64,000 bases of DNA from Entoloma clypeatum (Eukaryota; Basidiomycota; Agaricomycetes; Agaricales; Entolomataceae), in NCBI GenBank assembly GCA_963565915.1, contig OY751486.1:992001-1056000 (forward strand), in the 5' to 3' direction. The notes beneath the pieces are model-generated. The model saw only the letters and a list, made by a program, of their open reading frames with translations, searched no databases and was not told where the DNA came from. The translations under genes were made by a program, and so were the position numbers. This document shows, piece after piece, positions 11,271-22,062 of the stretch (position 1 is its first letter; the number at the start of each line of letters is the position of its first letter).

Positions 11271-13256
11271 GAGGTTGGTCGGATTGATGTCGACGTAGTT
11301 GCTATTTCCCCCTTAAGGGTAGACATCCCAACGTCTAGTTAGAGAGTCAGGTTTAGTTCCCAATCGGCCGGGGCGGAATCGGATGACGAGGTTGAACTGA
11401 GAAAGGTATTCCAACCATCGGACTTGTCGGCGTGAAAGAACTTTGGTGGTGGCAAAATACTCGAGATTTTTGTGGTCGGTAACGACGTCAATCGGAGTAC
11501 CGGAGCCTTCCAGGTAATGGCGCCAAATTTTAAACACTTCATAGATGGCAAGAAGTTCCTTATCGTGGGTGTCATAGTTTACTTCGGGGGCCGTGAAGGT
11601 GCGGGAATGGAATGCGACGGGGTGGACTTCATTGTCGGAGGTGACTATCGACAGAATAGCCGCTAGGGCATAGTCGGATGCGTCGGTTTTGACAATTATC
11701 GGAGAGTCGGGGATCCAGTGTGTCAGGATCGGAGCGGTGGTAAATGCCTTTTTCAGGTCATTAAAAGCGGTTCGAGCGTCGTCGGAGAACAGCCAAGTGG
11801 CATGTTTCCTGGTTAAACAAGTGAGTGGAATAGTGATGTTGGAATAGAATGGAATGAAACATTGGTAAAAGTTTGCAAAACCTAAAAAGGACTGGACGTC
11901 CTTCACTCTGCGCGGTTCAGGCCAATCCTGAATAATCTTGACTTTCGCTTCCGACATTTTGAGTCCGTCAGGAGAAAGGATAAATCCAAGATATTCTACA
12001 GTTTCGGCAGAGAAGTCGCACTTGTCGGCGCGGGCGTAAAGACCATGTTGTCGGAGTCGTCGGAGGACTTCTCGGACATGTTTTTTGTGTTCCTCGGGGT
12101 TGTCGGAGTAGATCAGGATGTCGTCGAGGTAAACGGTAATGCAGTTGTCCAGAAGGTCGGAGAAGATGACGTTCATAAAGTGTTGAAAGGCTGCAGGTGC
12201 GTTAGACAATCCGAATGGCATGACTAACCATTCAAACGATCCATAGCGAGTGCGGAATGCAGTTTTCCATTCGTCACCTTCAGCGATGCGGACTAGGTGG
12301 TATGCGTGTCGGAGGTCTATGGTGGTATAAACACGTGCTTTTCTGGCAGTGGCTAAGAGGTCAGAGATGAGCGGAAGTGGGTATCGGTCCTTCTTCGTGA
12401 TTTTGTTCAGGCCTCGGTAGTCAACGCATAGTCGGAGTGATCCATCTTTCTTTCGGACAAAGAGGATCGGAGCGCCGTGAGGTGAACTAGAAGGTTTGAT
12501 GAAACCGATATTGAGATGCTCGTCAATGATCGGGTATGCCAGAGAGGTCAGGAGCATCGTCGGAGACAGATGCAGAATTGGCGGAGATGTCGGAGAGGTG
12601 AACGCGGAAAGCGTATGCCCCAGGAGCTTTACAAGCATGGAGATATGCGGCTGCATTGACCATGGTAATCTGTGGCGGGTCAGAGGTGTTCGGAGTGAGC
12701 GGATCAGAGGTGCCCATCGGAGAGGGCGGACACTGCAGAGGTGGCGGAGCTGCCTCAGCAGTCGACGTCGGAGTCGGACTCGGAGTGTCGGGTAACGTAG
12801 AACGGAATAAGATACTGCCCAATACCCAGTCAATCAACGGATTGTAGCGGGTGAGCCAGTTGTGTCCTAGAACCAAATTACAAGATGAATCAAGGGTTGT
12901 CATGTAAAATGCGACGGTCAGAAGTTCACCGGAAGGAAATCGGAGAGGAAGATCGATAGATTGTGTGATATAAGTATTTGAAGAACCGTCAAAAAGTTTC
13001 AAAACCATAGGTGAAGGAATCGGAGTTGGAGATAAGTTTAAAGAAGAAATAAATCTGGTATCTGCGAAGCAATGTGTAGAACCAGAATCAATAAGAGTCT
13101 TTATCGGAAGAGAATCGGAAAAGGTCGGAGATATCAAATCAATACATAGAGAGTTCGGATTTGAGAGAGCGGACGCATTGAGTCGGAGGGTTTCCAAAGG
13201 TGCACGAAAGGAGTCAACACAATCCCCAGTACGTGCTGGAATCTGAGGACTGCTTA
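11271..13256 (-). pseudogene. Gypsy-1 pol N-terminal part: protease, reverse transcriptase, RNase H (broken)
   Basis: The protease motif LIDSGSTHCFADTRF lies near 13060-13105. Reverse transcriptase has [32 protein letters not shown] and the catalytic [10 protein letters not shown]. RNase H has [13 protein letters not shown] and ends at [10 protein letters not shown]. There are three lesions. First, a deletion of about 50 codons with a frameshift near 12540 joins DLSGIP to IDEHLNIGF; in Gypsy-2 these are separated by YHDFADVF...LRNF. Second, a TAA stop at 11313-11315 replaces the Lys codon of the YPKEGN motif of Gypsy-2. Third, Copia-B is inserted right after this part. Pol lies in the -1 frame relative to gag. 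Confidence 0.88.
11302..11319 (-). other. Gypsy-1 internal copy of polypurine tract (candidate central PPT)
   Basis: On the element strand cccttaagggggaaatag nearly repeats the 3' PPT cctaagggggaaatac, sharing the 13-mer taagggggaaata. It lies at the RNase H/integrase border, the same place as the internal tracts of Gypsy-2 and Gypsy-A. Confidence 0.55.
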
Positions 13257-14473
13257 CTATTTTTTTGACTCGGTCGTCTTCTCCGATTTGTCCTCAGCTT
13301 GGGCCGCGCGGGCCTTTGCTTTGGCGTTAGAAGACGATTTCTTCGAGCAGTCGGAAGCCCGATGACCAACGTTGCCGCAAAACATGCATAAATTATTGTC
13401 AAATCGTCGTTGGCGTTCTTGGGGAGTTAATTTCCCATCTTTGCCAAGTTTGTCGGAGAGGGCGGATTTCGGAGAGGTGGATGATGATTTTTGTTGTTGT
13501 TGCGAGTTGGGTTTAGACGATGAGGAGTTGTTGTTGGAGGATGATGAAGCGGGGGTCTGTTTTTTGTCGGATTTGTCGGATTTGTCGGACTTCAGAGTAG
13601 ATTTGTCGGAGGAGCACGATTTCTCGTGTTGACGTTCCCAGTAGCGAGCATCAATGTTACTTTCAACTCGGCGAGAGTCTTTGGTTTGGGAAAAGTCCCC
13701 AAAACATCCTTGATGTGTTCCGCTAAACCGGTATAGTACCGATATTGGAGCGTGCCATCATCCCACTGCGTGCGAGCGGAAAGACGTTTGAAGTCCACGT
13801 TGTAACGTAGGATCTTCTGATTGTCGCGCATCTGAAGATGATCCAGGCTATCCTCTGCTTCTCCGGTCGGATCGATAGGTCCGAATTTGGATCGGAGGAT
13901 GTGCACAAAGGCGGACCAGTCGTCCAACCAGACAGAGTCGTCGTCGGACTCTCCCAAGAGGGTGGGCTCAAACCATTTGAGTGCGGTTCCTCAGAGGTAC
14001 GACAGAGCAAAACTGACTTTGTTATCATCGTCGTCAAAGGTGGGGTTGTTTTGGAAATATAGTGTGCATTGTGCGAGGAAACTGGTGAGTTTCCGAGAGT
14101 CAGAACCATCAAAAGTGTCGGGTTCCTTCGACTTCTTTTTCGGAGTTTTTGGAGTCTCTCTACGTCGGAGCTCCTGCGTCATAAGCATAATTGCTTCGGC
14201 GAGGTTTGGAGTTTGCTCGCGACGGAAAGGATTGTTATCGTCAAAAGGAGAGGTCGGAGATTTAAAAGGACGGAATTCTTCAGGAATTGGAGGTCCTTGT
14301 GTCTGAGGTGTTCGGAGACGAGGTGTCGGAGATATGGGGTCAGGTTTGGGTGCAGATTCTTCTGCGGGAATATCTTGGAACGTATGTAGAAATGTCGCCC
14401 TGGTGTCCTGCAGGTTTGAAGCTTCCGCTGCGGCTGCTGCTGCACGGGAGTTCTGAGTCGTGCGGGCTGCCAT
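13254..14473 (-). pseudogene. Gypsy-1 gag with zinc knuckle (broken)
   Basis: The start is ATG 14473 (MAARTTQNSRAAAA), 47 nt inside the element from its 5' LTR. The central capsid-like region aligns by eye with Gypsy-2 gag: KEPDTFDGSDSRKL, then DSLDHLQMRDNQKILRYNVDFKRLSARTQW (a retrotransposon gag domain). A CCHC knuckle CMFCGNVGHRASDC lies at about 13340-13385. TGA at 13991-13993 stands for the CGA of FLRGTAL in Gypsy-2. The frame is further shifted between 13592 and 13660. Gag ends with two stops, TAG TAA, just after a run of seven A, which fits a -1 frameshift into pol. Confidence 0.85.
13260..13266 (-). promoter_or_regulatory. Candidate -1 frameshift site at Gypsy-1 gag stop
   Basis: A AAA AAA in the gag frame abuts the TAG at 13257-13259. 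The pol frame is -1. Gypsy-2 has A AAA AAT at the same place. Confidence 0.5.
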
Positions 14474-14505
14474 AACTGGAATTTGAAATACGGATAAGCG
14501 AGTGG

Positions 14506-14517
14506 CAGTTTGAATAT
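14506..14517 (-). other. Gypsy-1 self-complementary primer-binding site
   Basis: The 12-mer plus-strand cagtttgaatat, next to the 5' LTR, is the reverse complement of atattcaaactg inside that LTR (14743-14754). The LTR copy starts 34 nt downstream of a TATTTAAA box (14780-14787), i.e. at the expected transcript 5' end. This is the arrangement of Tf1-type self-primed elements. Confidence 0.65.
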
Positions 14518-14519
14518 AC

Positions 14520-14997
14520 TGTTAAGAACTGATCGACAAAACGCCAGAGCTATGTTGGACGCGTCGGAAAGTCGGAGGGTCGAAGCGCGTGCAACGTAGG
14601 GGCAAGGACTTGGCTTCAACTTGTGTGTTGCGCCCTCGCTAATACGTTGGGGTCCTTATTTCGGAAGGATTGGAGGATCGGAGGTCGTACTCAAGTTAAG
14701 AGTCGGAAAGAGGACGGGAGGTATGATGTCGAATCTAAGTTGATATTCAAACTGAAGCTAATACACGATTCTACATAAGTTTAAATACTATGTCGGAGGA
14801 CGTGTGGCTTCGTCGGAGTCGGATAACGAGTGGCTGTCGGAGATTCTTAACATAAGTAAAATGGTCGGATGTAAGTAATGTACGTAGTAACAAGATTCAT
14901 AACAGTAAGTATGCATAATAAGTATTAGTCAAAATGTTGGAGGTGTTGGAGGTGTCGGGATTGGTCGGAAATCGTCGGAATGGATCGGAATGTAACA
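14520..14997 (-). repeat. Gypsy-1 5' LTR
   Basis: 478 bp, followed by the TSD cttga. It keeps CpG at most sites where the 3' LTR has TpG, for example in its gtcgga repeats, but the reverse also occurs. Confidence 0.93.
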
Positions 14998-16542
14998 CTT
15001 GAGAAAATGGATCAAAGACGTGGATTAGGTGGTCAAACGGCATGGATGAACGATCTCCTAATGGAGGCAATCTTTATCCAAGTGGGCATCATCGAAATGT
15101 CACACAAAGATATATACTCTCTTCCAAACAAAGAAGATTGGTATGCGGCAGAACGAAAAGAGCTAGACATGCTCAAAAGCCGCGGGGTGATCACAGAGTT
15201 AGTACCCCTACCTACAGGGAGGAAAGCTCTAAGGAACAAATGGGTTTACAACGAAAAATCCGACGGGCGTTTGAAAGTGCGCCTTGTCGCAAAAGGTTTC
15301 TCACAGGTAGAAGGGATCGACTTCGATCAGATCTTCTCACCAGTAGTGAGGTACGAGACCGTCCGGTTGATTCTGGCATTGACAGCCCTTGAAGGGTGGT
15401 TCATGACATTCCTGGACGTCTCATCAGCCTTCCTCTATGGAACACTCCGTGAGGTAATTTACATGCGACAGCCTGAGGGCTACATAGTAAAAGGGAAAGA
15501 ACACTTCATGTACCGACTATACAAAGCCCTATACGGACTTAAGCAGGCCGCATTAGCCTGGTGGAGGGAACTCGATTCCTCCATGAAAAAGCTCAGTTTT
15601 GTCCGGCTTCACTCCGATGCGGGAGTTTTCATTCACACAAGTACCAAAGGGGAAACTGTAATCGCCGTCATTTATGTCGATGACTCTGCCTTTCTCAGCA
15701 CAAACCGAGAATACACGCTAGAGAAAAAGAAGGCCTTCATGACAACATGGGAATGTAGGGACCTAGGCCACCTAGTGTCTAATGGGGAACCGAAAGAATT
15801 TCTCTCAATCCAAATAAGGCAACATGGGAAGAGGATCTTCATTGATCAAGTACCTTACCTTGAGAAAATTCTCGCACGAATGGGGATGAGCGAATCCAAT
15901 GCCACCCACACCCCACTCCCGATGGGCTACAAACCCATGAAGTCCGAAGATGAACCCAATGCGGAACTCAGATCCAAGTACCAATCTGTCATCGGATCAC
16001 TATTGTACTTAATGATCGGCACAAGACCCGACATTTGTTTCGCCGTGATCAAAATGTCCCAATTTTCCGCAAACCCTACCAAACGCCATTTAGAAGTGGC
16101 TAGGGATATTTGCAGGTATTTGAAGGCAACAAAAGATTACGCGATCATGTACGATGGCGATTCTGGGAAAGGGATCTACGCCTTCACAGACTCCGATTGG
16201 GCGTCAGACGAAAACACCAGGAAATCCACCACTGGTTACTTCATATCGCTGGCGTCTGGAGCAGTAACATGGGTTTCATCAGCGCAGAAAACCATTGCCC
16301 TCTCTTCCACGGAAGCAGAATACATGGCGCTATCAGATTGCAGTCGCGCAGTGACATGGCTTAGAAGCATGCTTGCCGAACTTGGGATGCAGATCGGATC
16401 AGTCCCGATCTATGGAGATAACAATGGCTCCGTCTTTATCGCATCCAACCCTGTAACTGAAAAACGGTCCAAGCACATCGACGTGCGATTTCACTTTGTC
16501 AGAGAAAAAGTATCCGAAGGGATTATTACGGTCGAATTCATC
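14998..16542 (+). pseudogene. Copia-A reverse transcriptase and RNase H segment
   Basis: This continues Copia-A from 2291. It encodes the end of the linker (WMNDLLMEAIFIQ), the reverse transcriptase with KWVYNEKSDG, FLDVSSAFLYG and IYVDDSAF, and RNase H with FTDSDWASDENTRK and ALSSTEAEYMALSD. No stop occurs in this piece. It is interrupted at the VEFI codon by Gypsy-2 and ends after 23993. It is very close to Copia-B, and after about position 16000 almost identical, which suggests recent common origin or gene conversion. Confidence 0.9.
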
Positions 16543-17255
16543 TGTTAAGTAGGTGAAACGTCGGAGCTTCGTCGGAGTCCGTCGGAGGTCGGACGTAAGA
16601 CTGAGACCGGAGCGGAACTCCGGAAATGCGGAGGAACGACGAAGGGGAGGGACGTGGCTTCAACGTATGTGTTGCGCCGCCGTTTGTTGGATAAGGTGTC
16701 CCAATTTCAAGAGGTCGGAGGAGGGGTCGGAGGTGCGGAGGTCCTCGGAGAGATCTCGGTGAGAGACACGTTGATGTGGAAATGGTCGGACGACGTCGGA
16801 GTTGTTACTCGGACACAGTACTGAGCTCGTCGAAGGGTAACGATGGAGGAAGAGCAGTAGATGAGGATGTCGTCGGCGTATTGTACCACGGCAAGGATCT
16901 CTGGCATGGACTGAGAGTAGAGGAGTGAACTTGGTTGATATTCGAACTGAGGAACTACAGGTATGGTACGAGCTTAAATATCTAAATGTGATTACTTTAC
17001 GGAGATGGTCGGAGTAGGTCCGGAGTTGTGGCGTAAGTTGCCAGCGACTGTAACGAACATCGGAGATGTCGGTCAACGGACCATGCGGAAAAGGCGATGC
17101 ATAAGTAAACGGGAATATGAATATGAAATGCATAAAGGCATGGAGTTATGAATATGAAATGCACGATGGCAACGTGCGGAGATGCGGAGGTAACGGATGT
17201 CCGGAATGTCGGAGGACTATCGGAGTGGATCGGAGATTCGGAGACGGATATAACA
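16543..17255 (-). repeat. Gypsy-2 3' LTR
   Basis: 713 bp, tgttaagtagg...gatataaca. It shows no difference by eye from 23275-23987. It is rich in cggag/tcgga hexamers and contains a short direct repeat with atgaatatgaaatgca near 17115-17165. Confidence 0.95.
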
Positions 17256-17272
17256 GTATTCCCCTCTTAGGT
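17256..17272 (-). other. Gypsy-2 polypurine tract
   Basis: Element strand cctaagaggggaatac next to the 3' LTR. It has an internal counterpart at 19949-19965. Confidence 0.8.
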
Positions 17273-17374
17273 CTGACACCCATGGAAGACCGCGAGAAAA
17301 TAAACAAGGTCATGTGGTCTCGGTTATTTAACGGAGATGAGCGGCTTCAAGGGTTTCTTCCAGTTACCACCAAC

Positions 17375-18305
17375 ATGCCCCAAGGCTCGAGCACGCAGCC
17401 CACCCGATCCAGTGCCAACCTAGACGACTCCGAAGAGGAGCTCCTGCGCCGTCTTGCGCAGATACGCAAGGAGAAAGAGGAGGCGGAGGCAAGGAAGAAG
17501 GCCGAGGCCGAGAGGAGGGCAAGGGAGGCAGAGGCGAAGAAGAAGGCAGAGGCGGAGGCGAAGGCGGAGGCGGAGCGGAAGAAAACAACGAAAATGGGGA
17601 AGCAGAGGGCGGAGAGCGGAGCGGAGGAGTCGGAGGTCCGGGGGGAGGCGTGTCAGGCCTGTGCGCAGGTGAAGGTGGAATGCAAGTGGGCGTTGTGAGT
17701 GCCCACCTCCATTTTCTTTCTTCTTACTGACAATCCTTAGGCAGGGGAAGGGCACCGCATGCCAGCGGTGCAAGGACGGCAAACGAGTTTGCCTGAAAAT
17801 CGGCGAGACACGGGCGAAGCAGAAACGCGGAAAAACGGAGGAGGCTGTCGCGGAGGTTGCGGGCCCGAGCGGGGCGAAGAGCTGCTGCGGCGCAGGGGTC
17901 GCGGAGGAGCTCCGGGAGCTCCGGGAGGCTCTGGAGGAGAGAGAGGAGCGGTCGGCGAGGGTCGGTTGGGCGCTGCTCCGGCAGCTGCAAATTCTAAACA
18001 ACCACCTCGCCTACCGGAACTTCTTGCTGGAGGCGGCGGCTCCGGAGTCGGAGGATGACGGAGGGGAGGCGAAAAGTGCGGAAGAGGACGAAGAAGAGGA
18101 CGACGAGAAGGACGAGGGGTTGGACGAGGGGGAGCTTGCGGAACTGCAAGCGGAGAAAGAGGAGGAGGAGAAAAAACAGGCGAAGAGAGCGGAGGAGAGG
18201 AAACGGGCGGGGGAAGCGGAGGAAAAAACAGGGGAAACAACGGAGGAGTCGGAGGAAGGGTCGGAGGATGACGGTCCGCCGGCCAAAAAGGCCAAAACCC
18301 AGTAG
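17375..18305 (+). CDS. Antisense accessory gene of Gypsy-2: coiled coil plus Zn2Cys6-like protein
   Basis: Model: exon 1 17375-17694, intron 17695-17740 (gtgagt...ccttag, 46 nt), exon 2 17741-18305, giving 294 residues. The start at MPQGSSTQ is a choice; an in-frame ATG at 17282 would add 31 residues. Residues about 25-80 are Glu/Lys/Arg/Ala repeats, a strong coiled-coil candidate. The cysteines read C-x2-C-x6-C-x10-C-x2-C-x6-C across the intron, matching the spacing of fungal Zn2Cys6 clusters. Then comes a second helical stretch (ELRELREALEEREERSAR), an acidic region and a basic end PPAKKAKTQ. It runs opposite to gag-pol and stops 58 bp from the pol stop. The homologue in Gypsy-1 shares the intron position and cysteine pattern. 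Role unknown: a regulator of the element or host is inferred from the motif only. Confidence 0.75.
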
Positions 18306-18363
18306 CCCCTTCCCCCCCTAGTTTCTTTTTTATTATTTTTTGCAATATGAGTCTTGCGCGGTT

Positions 18364-21300
18364 CTATAGGCGTGATGAGGGGCCCGGTTTCTCCGGATAC
18401 GCGGAGTGGAAGTCCGCGACTAAGTCCATCGCGTGTTCGAGTTCCGTGGCGGGTAGCCATGACTGTTCCTCATCAGTTCCTTCATAGCCTAGCCAACGGA
18501 CTAGGTAGAGCAGTTTGCAAGAACGCCGCCGATCCAGTTTGGTGTCAAGGATTTCGGCGATTTCGTATTCCACTTCTCCTTCAACGTCGATCGGGGGAGG
18601 CGGAGTTGCTGTCCGGTTCGGAATGTCGTTCGGAACAGATGGCTCCAGCATGGAGATGTGGAAAACGGGGTGAACACCGCGTATGGTGTCCGGAAGTCGG
18701 AGGGTGTAAGAGTGTGTACCATTCCTGGCAAGGATGTCAAAAGGGCCAAGGTACTTTTCAGACAGCTTTTTGGAGGGTCGTGTAGTGCGGAAAAACTTGG
18801 CCTTCACAAAAGCTTGCTGTCCTACTTCGAGCGGAGGAGGCGGAGCACGCCGGAGATCGGCGGGGCCTTGATAACGTCGTTGAGCCTCTAGGATTGTAGA
18901 TTTGAGCTCTTGGTGAAGCTCGTCCAGGTCTACGACGAATTGTCGGGCACGGGCGGATGCGAGGTCGCGCTCCGGATGAACGGAGAGGTTCGGATGATAT
19001 CCTTTATTGGCAAAGAAAGGCGAGATCCTGGTCGTAGCACTCGGAGCATTGTTGTACGCGAACTCCGCAAGCGGAAGTAGTTCGGACCAGTTGTCCTGTT
19101 GATAGTTACAGAAAATGCGGAGGTACTGTTCCAAGGTTTGGTTGGTACGTTCGGTTTGGCCGTCGCCTTCAGGATGATATCCAGAGGTGAAATGCAGAGT
19201 CATGTTGAGGGCTTTTCCGAGGGAGCGGAAAAAGCGGGAGACAAACTCCGGGCCTCGGTCGGAGGTGACATGTTCCGGTACTCCGTGCTTGGAGAACACA
19301 TGCAGGATGAACAAGGTGGCTAAATCTTCGGAGGTGCAGTGGATCGTAGTCGGAACAAAAATGCTTTGTTTTGTCATTCGGTCAACAATAACGAGGATTG
19401 CGTCAAAACCGCCGGAGGTCGGAAGTGTCTCGATGAAGTCCATGGATATGGAGTTCCACGGAAGGTTCGGAACTGGGAGTTGCTTCAGCATACCATAAGG
19501 CTTGTGGCGTTGAGGTTTAGAGTGCATGCAAGTGGTGCAGGATTTGCAGTACTTTTTGACAAAGTCTCGAACACCAGGCCAAGTATAATCTCGTTGAATG
19601 AGACTAACTGTCTTGTTTTGTCCGGGGTGTCCGGAGAGAATATGGTCGTGCTTGTTGCGGAGGATGCGGAGTCGGAGGTCATCGGAGTCGGGGACATAGA
19701 TGCGACCACTATGACGGAGGAAACCGTCGGAGTCTACGGACCAGTGCGGTTTTGGCTCCTTGAGATGGTCGGCATAGATTGGGTCGGATGGGAGTGAACG
19801 GAGGATGTCGGAATGTAACTGTTCAGTGTCCATGATGACTGTGGCGCGGAGGACGGGGGTGAACAACTCCGTAGCTCGGAGCGATGCGGATAGCTGTTCT
19901 TGGGAGAAGACTGGTCGGAAATTGCTTGGGTTTACCGACGCATAGTCGCTATTCCCCTCTTTGGGATAGACGTCCCATCGTCTAGTCAAAGAGTCTGGCT
20001 TGGTACCGAGACGTCCGGGGCGGAAGCGAATCAAGAGATTGAACTGAGAGAGGAACTCGGACCACCGGGCCTGTCGGCGGGTGAGAACCTTTGTAGTGGC
20101 GAAGTACTCCAGGTTCTTGTGGTCCGTGACAACGTCGATCGGAGCAGCGGAGCCTTCAAGGTAATGTCGCCATACCTTGAATGCTTCATGGATAGCAAGT
20201 AACTCCTTGTCGTGCGTGTCGTAGTTGAGTTCCGGGGCGGTGAAGGTGCGGGAGTGGAACGCTACTGGGTGTATCTCCTCATCGGAGGTCCGGATGGACA
20301 AAATAGCACCAAGTGCGTAGTCGGAGGCGTCCGTCTCGATGATAATAGGTCGATCAGGAATCCAATGAGTGAGGACTGGTGCTTTGGTAAAAGCGAGTTT
20401 CAACTCGTTGAACGCACTCCGTGCGGAGTCGGAGAAACGGAACGGGGTACCCTTCCGGGTGAGTCGGGTGAGCGGAACAACGATGTCCGAATAACCGTGA
20501 ATGAAATGTCGATAGAAATTCGCGAATCCAAGGAAAGACTGTACGTCCTTCACTTTTCGAGGTTCGGGCCACTCTTGGATGGTCTTCACCTTGTTTTCGG
20601 ACATGCGGAGACCGGAGGGAGAAAGGATGAAACCAAGATATTCGACTGTGTCGACAGAAAATTCGCACTTGTCGGAGCGGACGTAAAGTCCGTTCTTGCG
20701 GAGACGTCGGAGAACTTCCTTGACATCGTCGGGGTGCTTGGCGGGGTCGTCGGAGTAAATGAGAATGTCGTCGAGGTAGACCACCACTGTAACATCGAGG
20801 AGGTCACTGAAGATATCATTCACAAATCGCTGAAAAGCGGCAGGGGCGTTGGATAGTCCAAAAGGCATAACAAGCCATTCAAACGATCCGTAACGAGTGC
20901 GGAAAGCGGTTTTCCATTCATCTCCATCGGCAATGCGGACAAGATGATATGCATGCCGGAGATCGAGAGTGGTATAAACACGCGCTTTCCCGGCAGTGGA
21001 AAGGAGGTCGGAGATGAGCGGAAGAGGGTATCGATCCTTCTTGGTAACTTTGTTCAGGCCCCGATAGTCGACGCACAGGCGGAGGGAACCGTCCTTCTTT
21101 CGGACAAAGAGGACCGGAGCGCCGTGTGGAGAGCGAGAGGGGCGAATGAAACCAATGGCCAAATGTTCGTCTATGAAGTTTCGCAGGGCAGATAGTTCGG
21201 ATTGTGAAATGGAGTACATAGGGCCAATAGGGGGAGTCGATCCGTCTTCTAACTCGATGCGGAGGTCATACGGACGATGCGGAGCGAGGGTGTCTGCTTT

Positions 21301-22062
21301 TGTCTTGCTAAAAACATCGGCAAAATCGTGATAATCCTCTGGGATATGGGAGAGGTCCGGAGGTTCCTCGGACATGGAAACGGATTGGGCGGAGATTGTG
21401 TGGTCGGAGAGGTGAATTCGGAAAGATTGGGCACCCGGAAGTTTGCAAGCGCGCACAAATGCGGCTGCATTTATCAATGCAATATTCGGAACAATGTCCG
21501 GAGTTGCAGCGGGTATGCCGGAGTCGGAGGTCGGAGTATCGGGAGAGGTCTGCGGAGGTAGCGGAGCTGACCTGGCAGAAGACGTCAAGGTCGGAGACTC
21601 CTTCAAGAGCTGTGGACGGAAAGTAATACTGCCCAATACCCAGTCAATCATAGGATTGTAGCGGGTGAGCCAGTTGTATCCAAGAACCATAGAACAGGAG
21701 GAATCGAGCGGAGTCACGTAGGCTGTAATGGCCATATATTCACCGGAGGAAAAGTATACAGGGAGATCAACCGCCTGAGTAATGACGGAGTTGGACGTTC
21801 CGTCAAATAATTTAAGTTCGATCGGAGGTATGGAGGTGAAAGGGAGTTTATAGGATGAAGCATAACGGGAGTCAATAAAACAATGGGTAGAGCCGGAGTC
21901 GACAAGGGCGACTACCGGAGGAGAATCGGAGATAAGCGGAGATGTAAGTCGGACACGGAGGGAATTGGGATCGGAAAGAGCGGAAGCGTTGAGTAGAGCG
22001 GTAGTACGGATGGGTTCAACGCAGTCCTCAGGCCGTACAGAGTCCTGTGGACTGCCCGCTAA
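18364..22062 (-). CDS. Gypsy-2 pol: protease, reverse transcriptase, RNase H, integrase, chromodomain
   Basis: The frame is open from the -1 frameshift site at the gag stop to 18364, about 1230 residues. Its first ATG is at 21735, inside the protease. Protease: GSTHCFIDSRYASS with the DSGS type active site (about 21880-21905). Reverse transcriptase: [32 protein letters not shown] and [10 protein letters not shown]. RNase [14 protein letters not shown]. Integrase: HDHILSGHPGQNKT, CKSCTTCMHSK, SMDFIETLP, TSDRGPEF and GDGQTERTNQ. GPY/F module: EKYLGPFDIL. Chromodomain: LLYLVRWLGYEGTDEEQSW. All catalytic residues that I can see are present, and there is no stop or frameshift. It would be made as a gag-pol fusion. 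Confidence 0.93.
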   Translation of the reverse strand, partial: LAGSPQDSVRPEDCVEPIRTTALLNASALSDPNSLRVRLTSPLISDSPPVVALVDSGSTHCFIDSRYASSYKLPFTSIPPIELKLFDGTSNSVITQAVDLPVYFSSGEYMAITAYVTPLDSSCSMVLGYNWLTRYNPMIDWVLGSITFRPQLLKESPTLTSSARSAPLPPQTSPDTPTSDSGIPAATPDIVPNIALINAAAFVRACKLPGAQSFRIHLSDHTISAQSVSMSEEPPDLSHIPEDYHDFADVFSKTKADTLAPHRPYDLRIELEDGSTPPIGPMYSISQSELSALRNFIDEHLAIGFIRPSRSPHGAPVLFVRKKDGSLRLCVDYRGLNKVTKKDRYPLPLISDLLSTAGKARVYTTLDLRHAYHLVRIADGDEWKTAFRTRYGSFEWLVMPFGLSNAPAAFQRFVNDIFSDLLDVTVVVYLDDILIYSDDPAKHPDDVKEVLRRLRKNGLYVRSDKCEFSVDTVEYLGFILSPSGLRMSENKVKTIQEWPEPRKVKDVQSFLGFANFYRHFIHGYSDIVVPLTRLTRKGTPFRFSDSARSAFNELKLAFTKAPVLTHWIPDRPIIIETDASDYALGAILSIRTSDEEIHPVAFHSRTFTAPELNYDTHDKELLAIHEAFKVWRHYLEGSAAPIDVVTDHKNLEYFATTKVLTRRQARWSEFLSQFNLLIRFRPGRLGTKPDSLTRRWDVYPKEGNSDYASVNPSNFRPVFSQEQLSASLRATELFTPVLRATVIMDTEQLHSDILRSLPSDPIYADHLKEPKPHWSVDSDGFLRHSGRIYVPDSDDLRLRILRNKHDHILSGHPGQNKTVSLIQRDYTWPGVRDFVKKYCKSCTTCMHSKPQRHKPYGMLKQLPVPNLPWNSISMDFIETLPTSGGFDAILVIVDRMTKQSIFVPTTIHCTSEDLATLFILHVFSKHGVPEHVTSDRGPEFVSRFFRSLGKALNMTLHFTSGYHPEGDGQTERTNQTLEQYLRIFCNYQQDNWSELLPLAEFAYNNAPSATTRISPFFANKGYHPNLSVHPERDLASARARQFVVDLDELHQELKSTILEAQRRYQGPADLRRAPPPPLEVGQQAFVKAKFFRTTRPSKKLSEKYLGPFDILARNGTHSYTLRLPDTIRGVHPVFHISMLEPSVPNDIPNRTATPPPPIDVEGEVEYEIAEILDTKLDRRRSCKLLYLVRWLGYEGTDEEQSWLPATELEHAMDLVADFHSAYPEKPGPSSRL
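19949..19965 (-). other. Gypsy-2 internal copy of polypurine tract (candidate central PPT)
   Basis: Element strand cccaaagaggggaatag shares the 12-mer aagaggggaata with the 3' PPT of the same element. It encodes YPKEGNS just after RNase H. Confidence 0.55.

Larger units (their letters stand above)
2292..14997 (-). mobile_element. Gypsy-1: chromovirus (Ty3/gypsy) inserted in Copia-A, itself split by Copia-B
   Basis: LTRs at 2292-2776 (3') and 14520-14997 (5') begin tgttaag and end taaca. The element is flanked by the 5-bp TSD cttga. Coding is on the minus strand: gag, protease, reverse transcriptase, RNase H, integrase, chromodomain. An antisense gene lies next to the 3' LTR. Without Copia-B it is about 6.9 kb. 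The two LTRs differ at about nine positions plus a 7-bp indel, and nearly all substitutions are CG versus TG/CA. All main ORFs are damaged. Confidence 0.95.

Noticed and set aside
16660..17133. 157-codon ORF in the Gypsy-2 LTR (also at 23392-23865)
   Set aside because: It lies wholly within the LTR opposite to any known product; its duplication is just the LTR pair.
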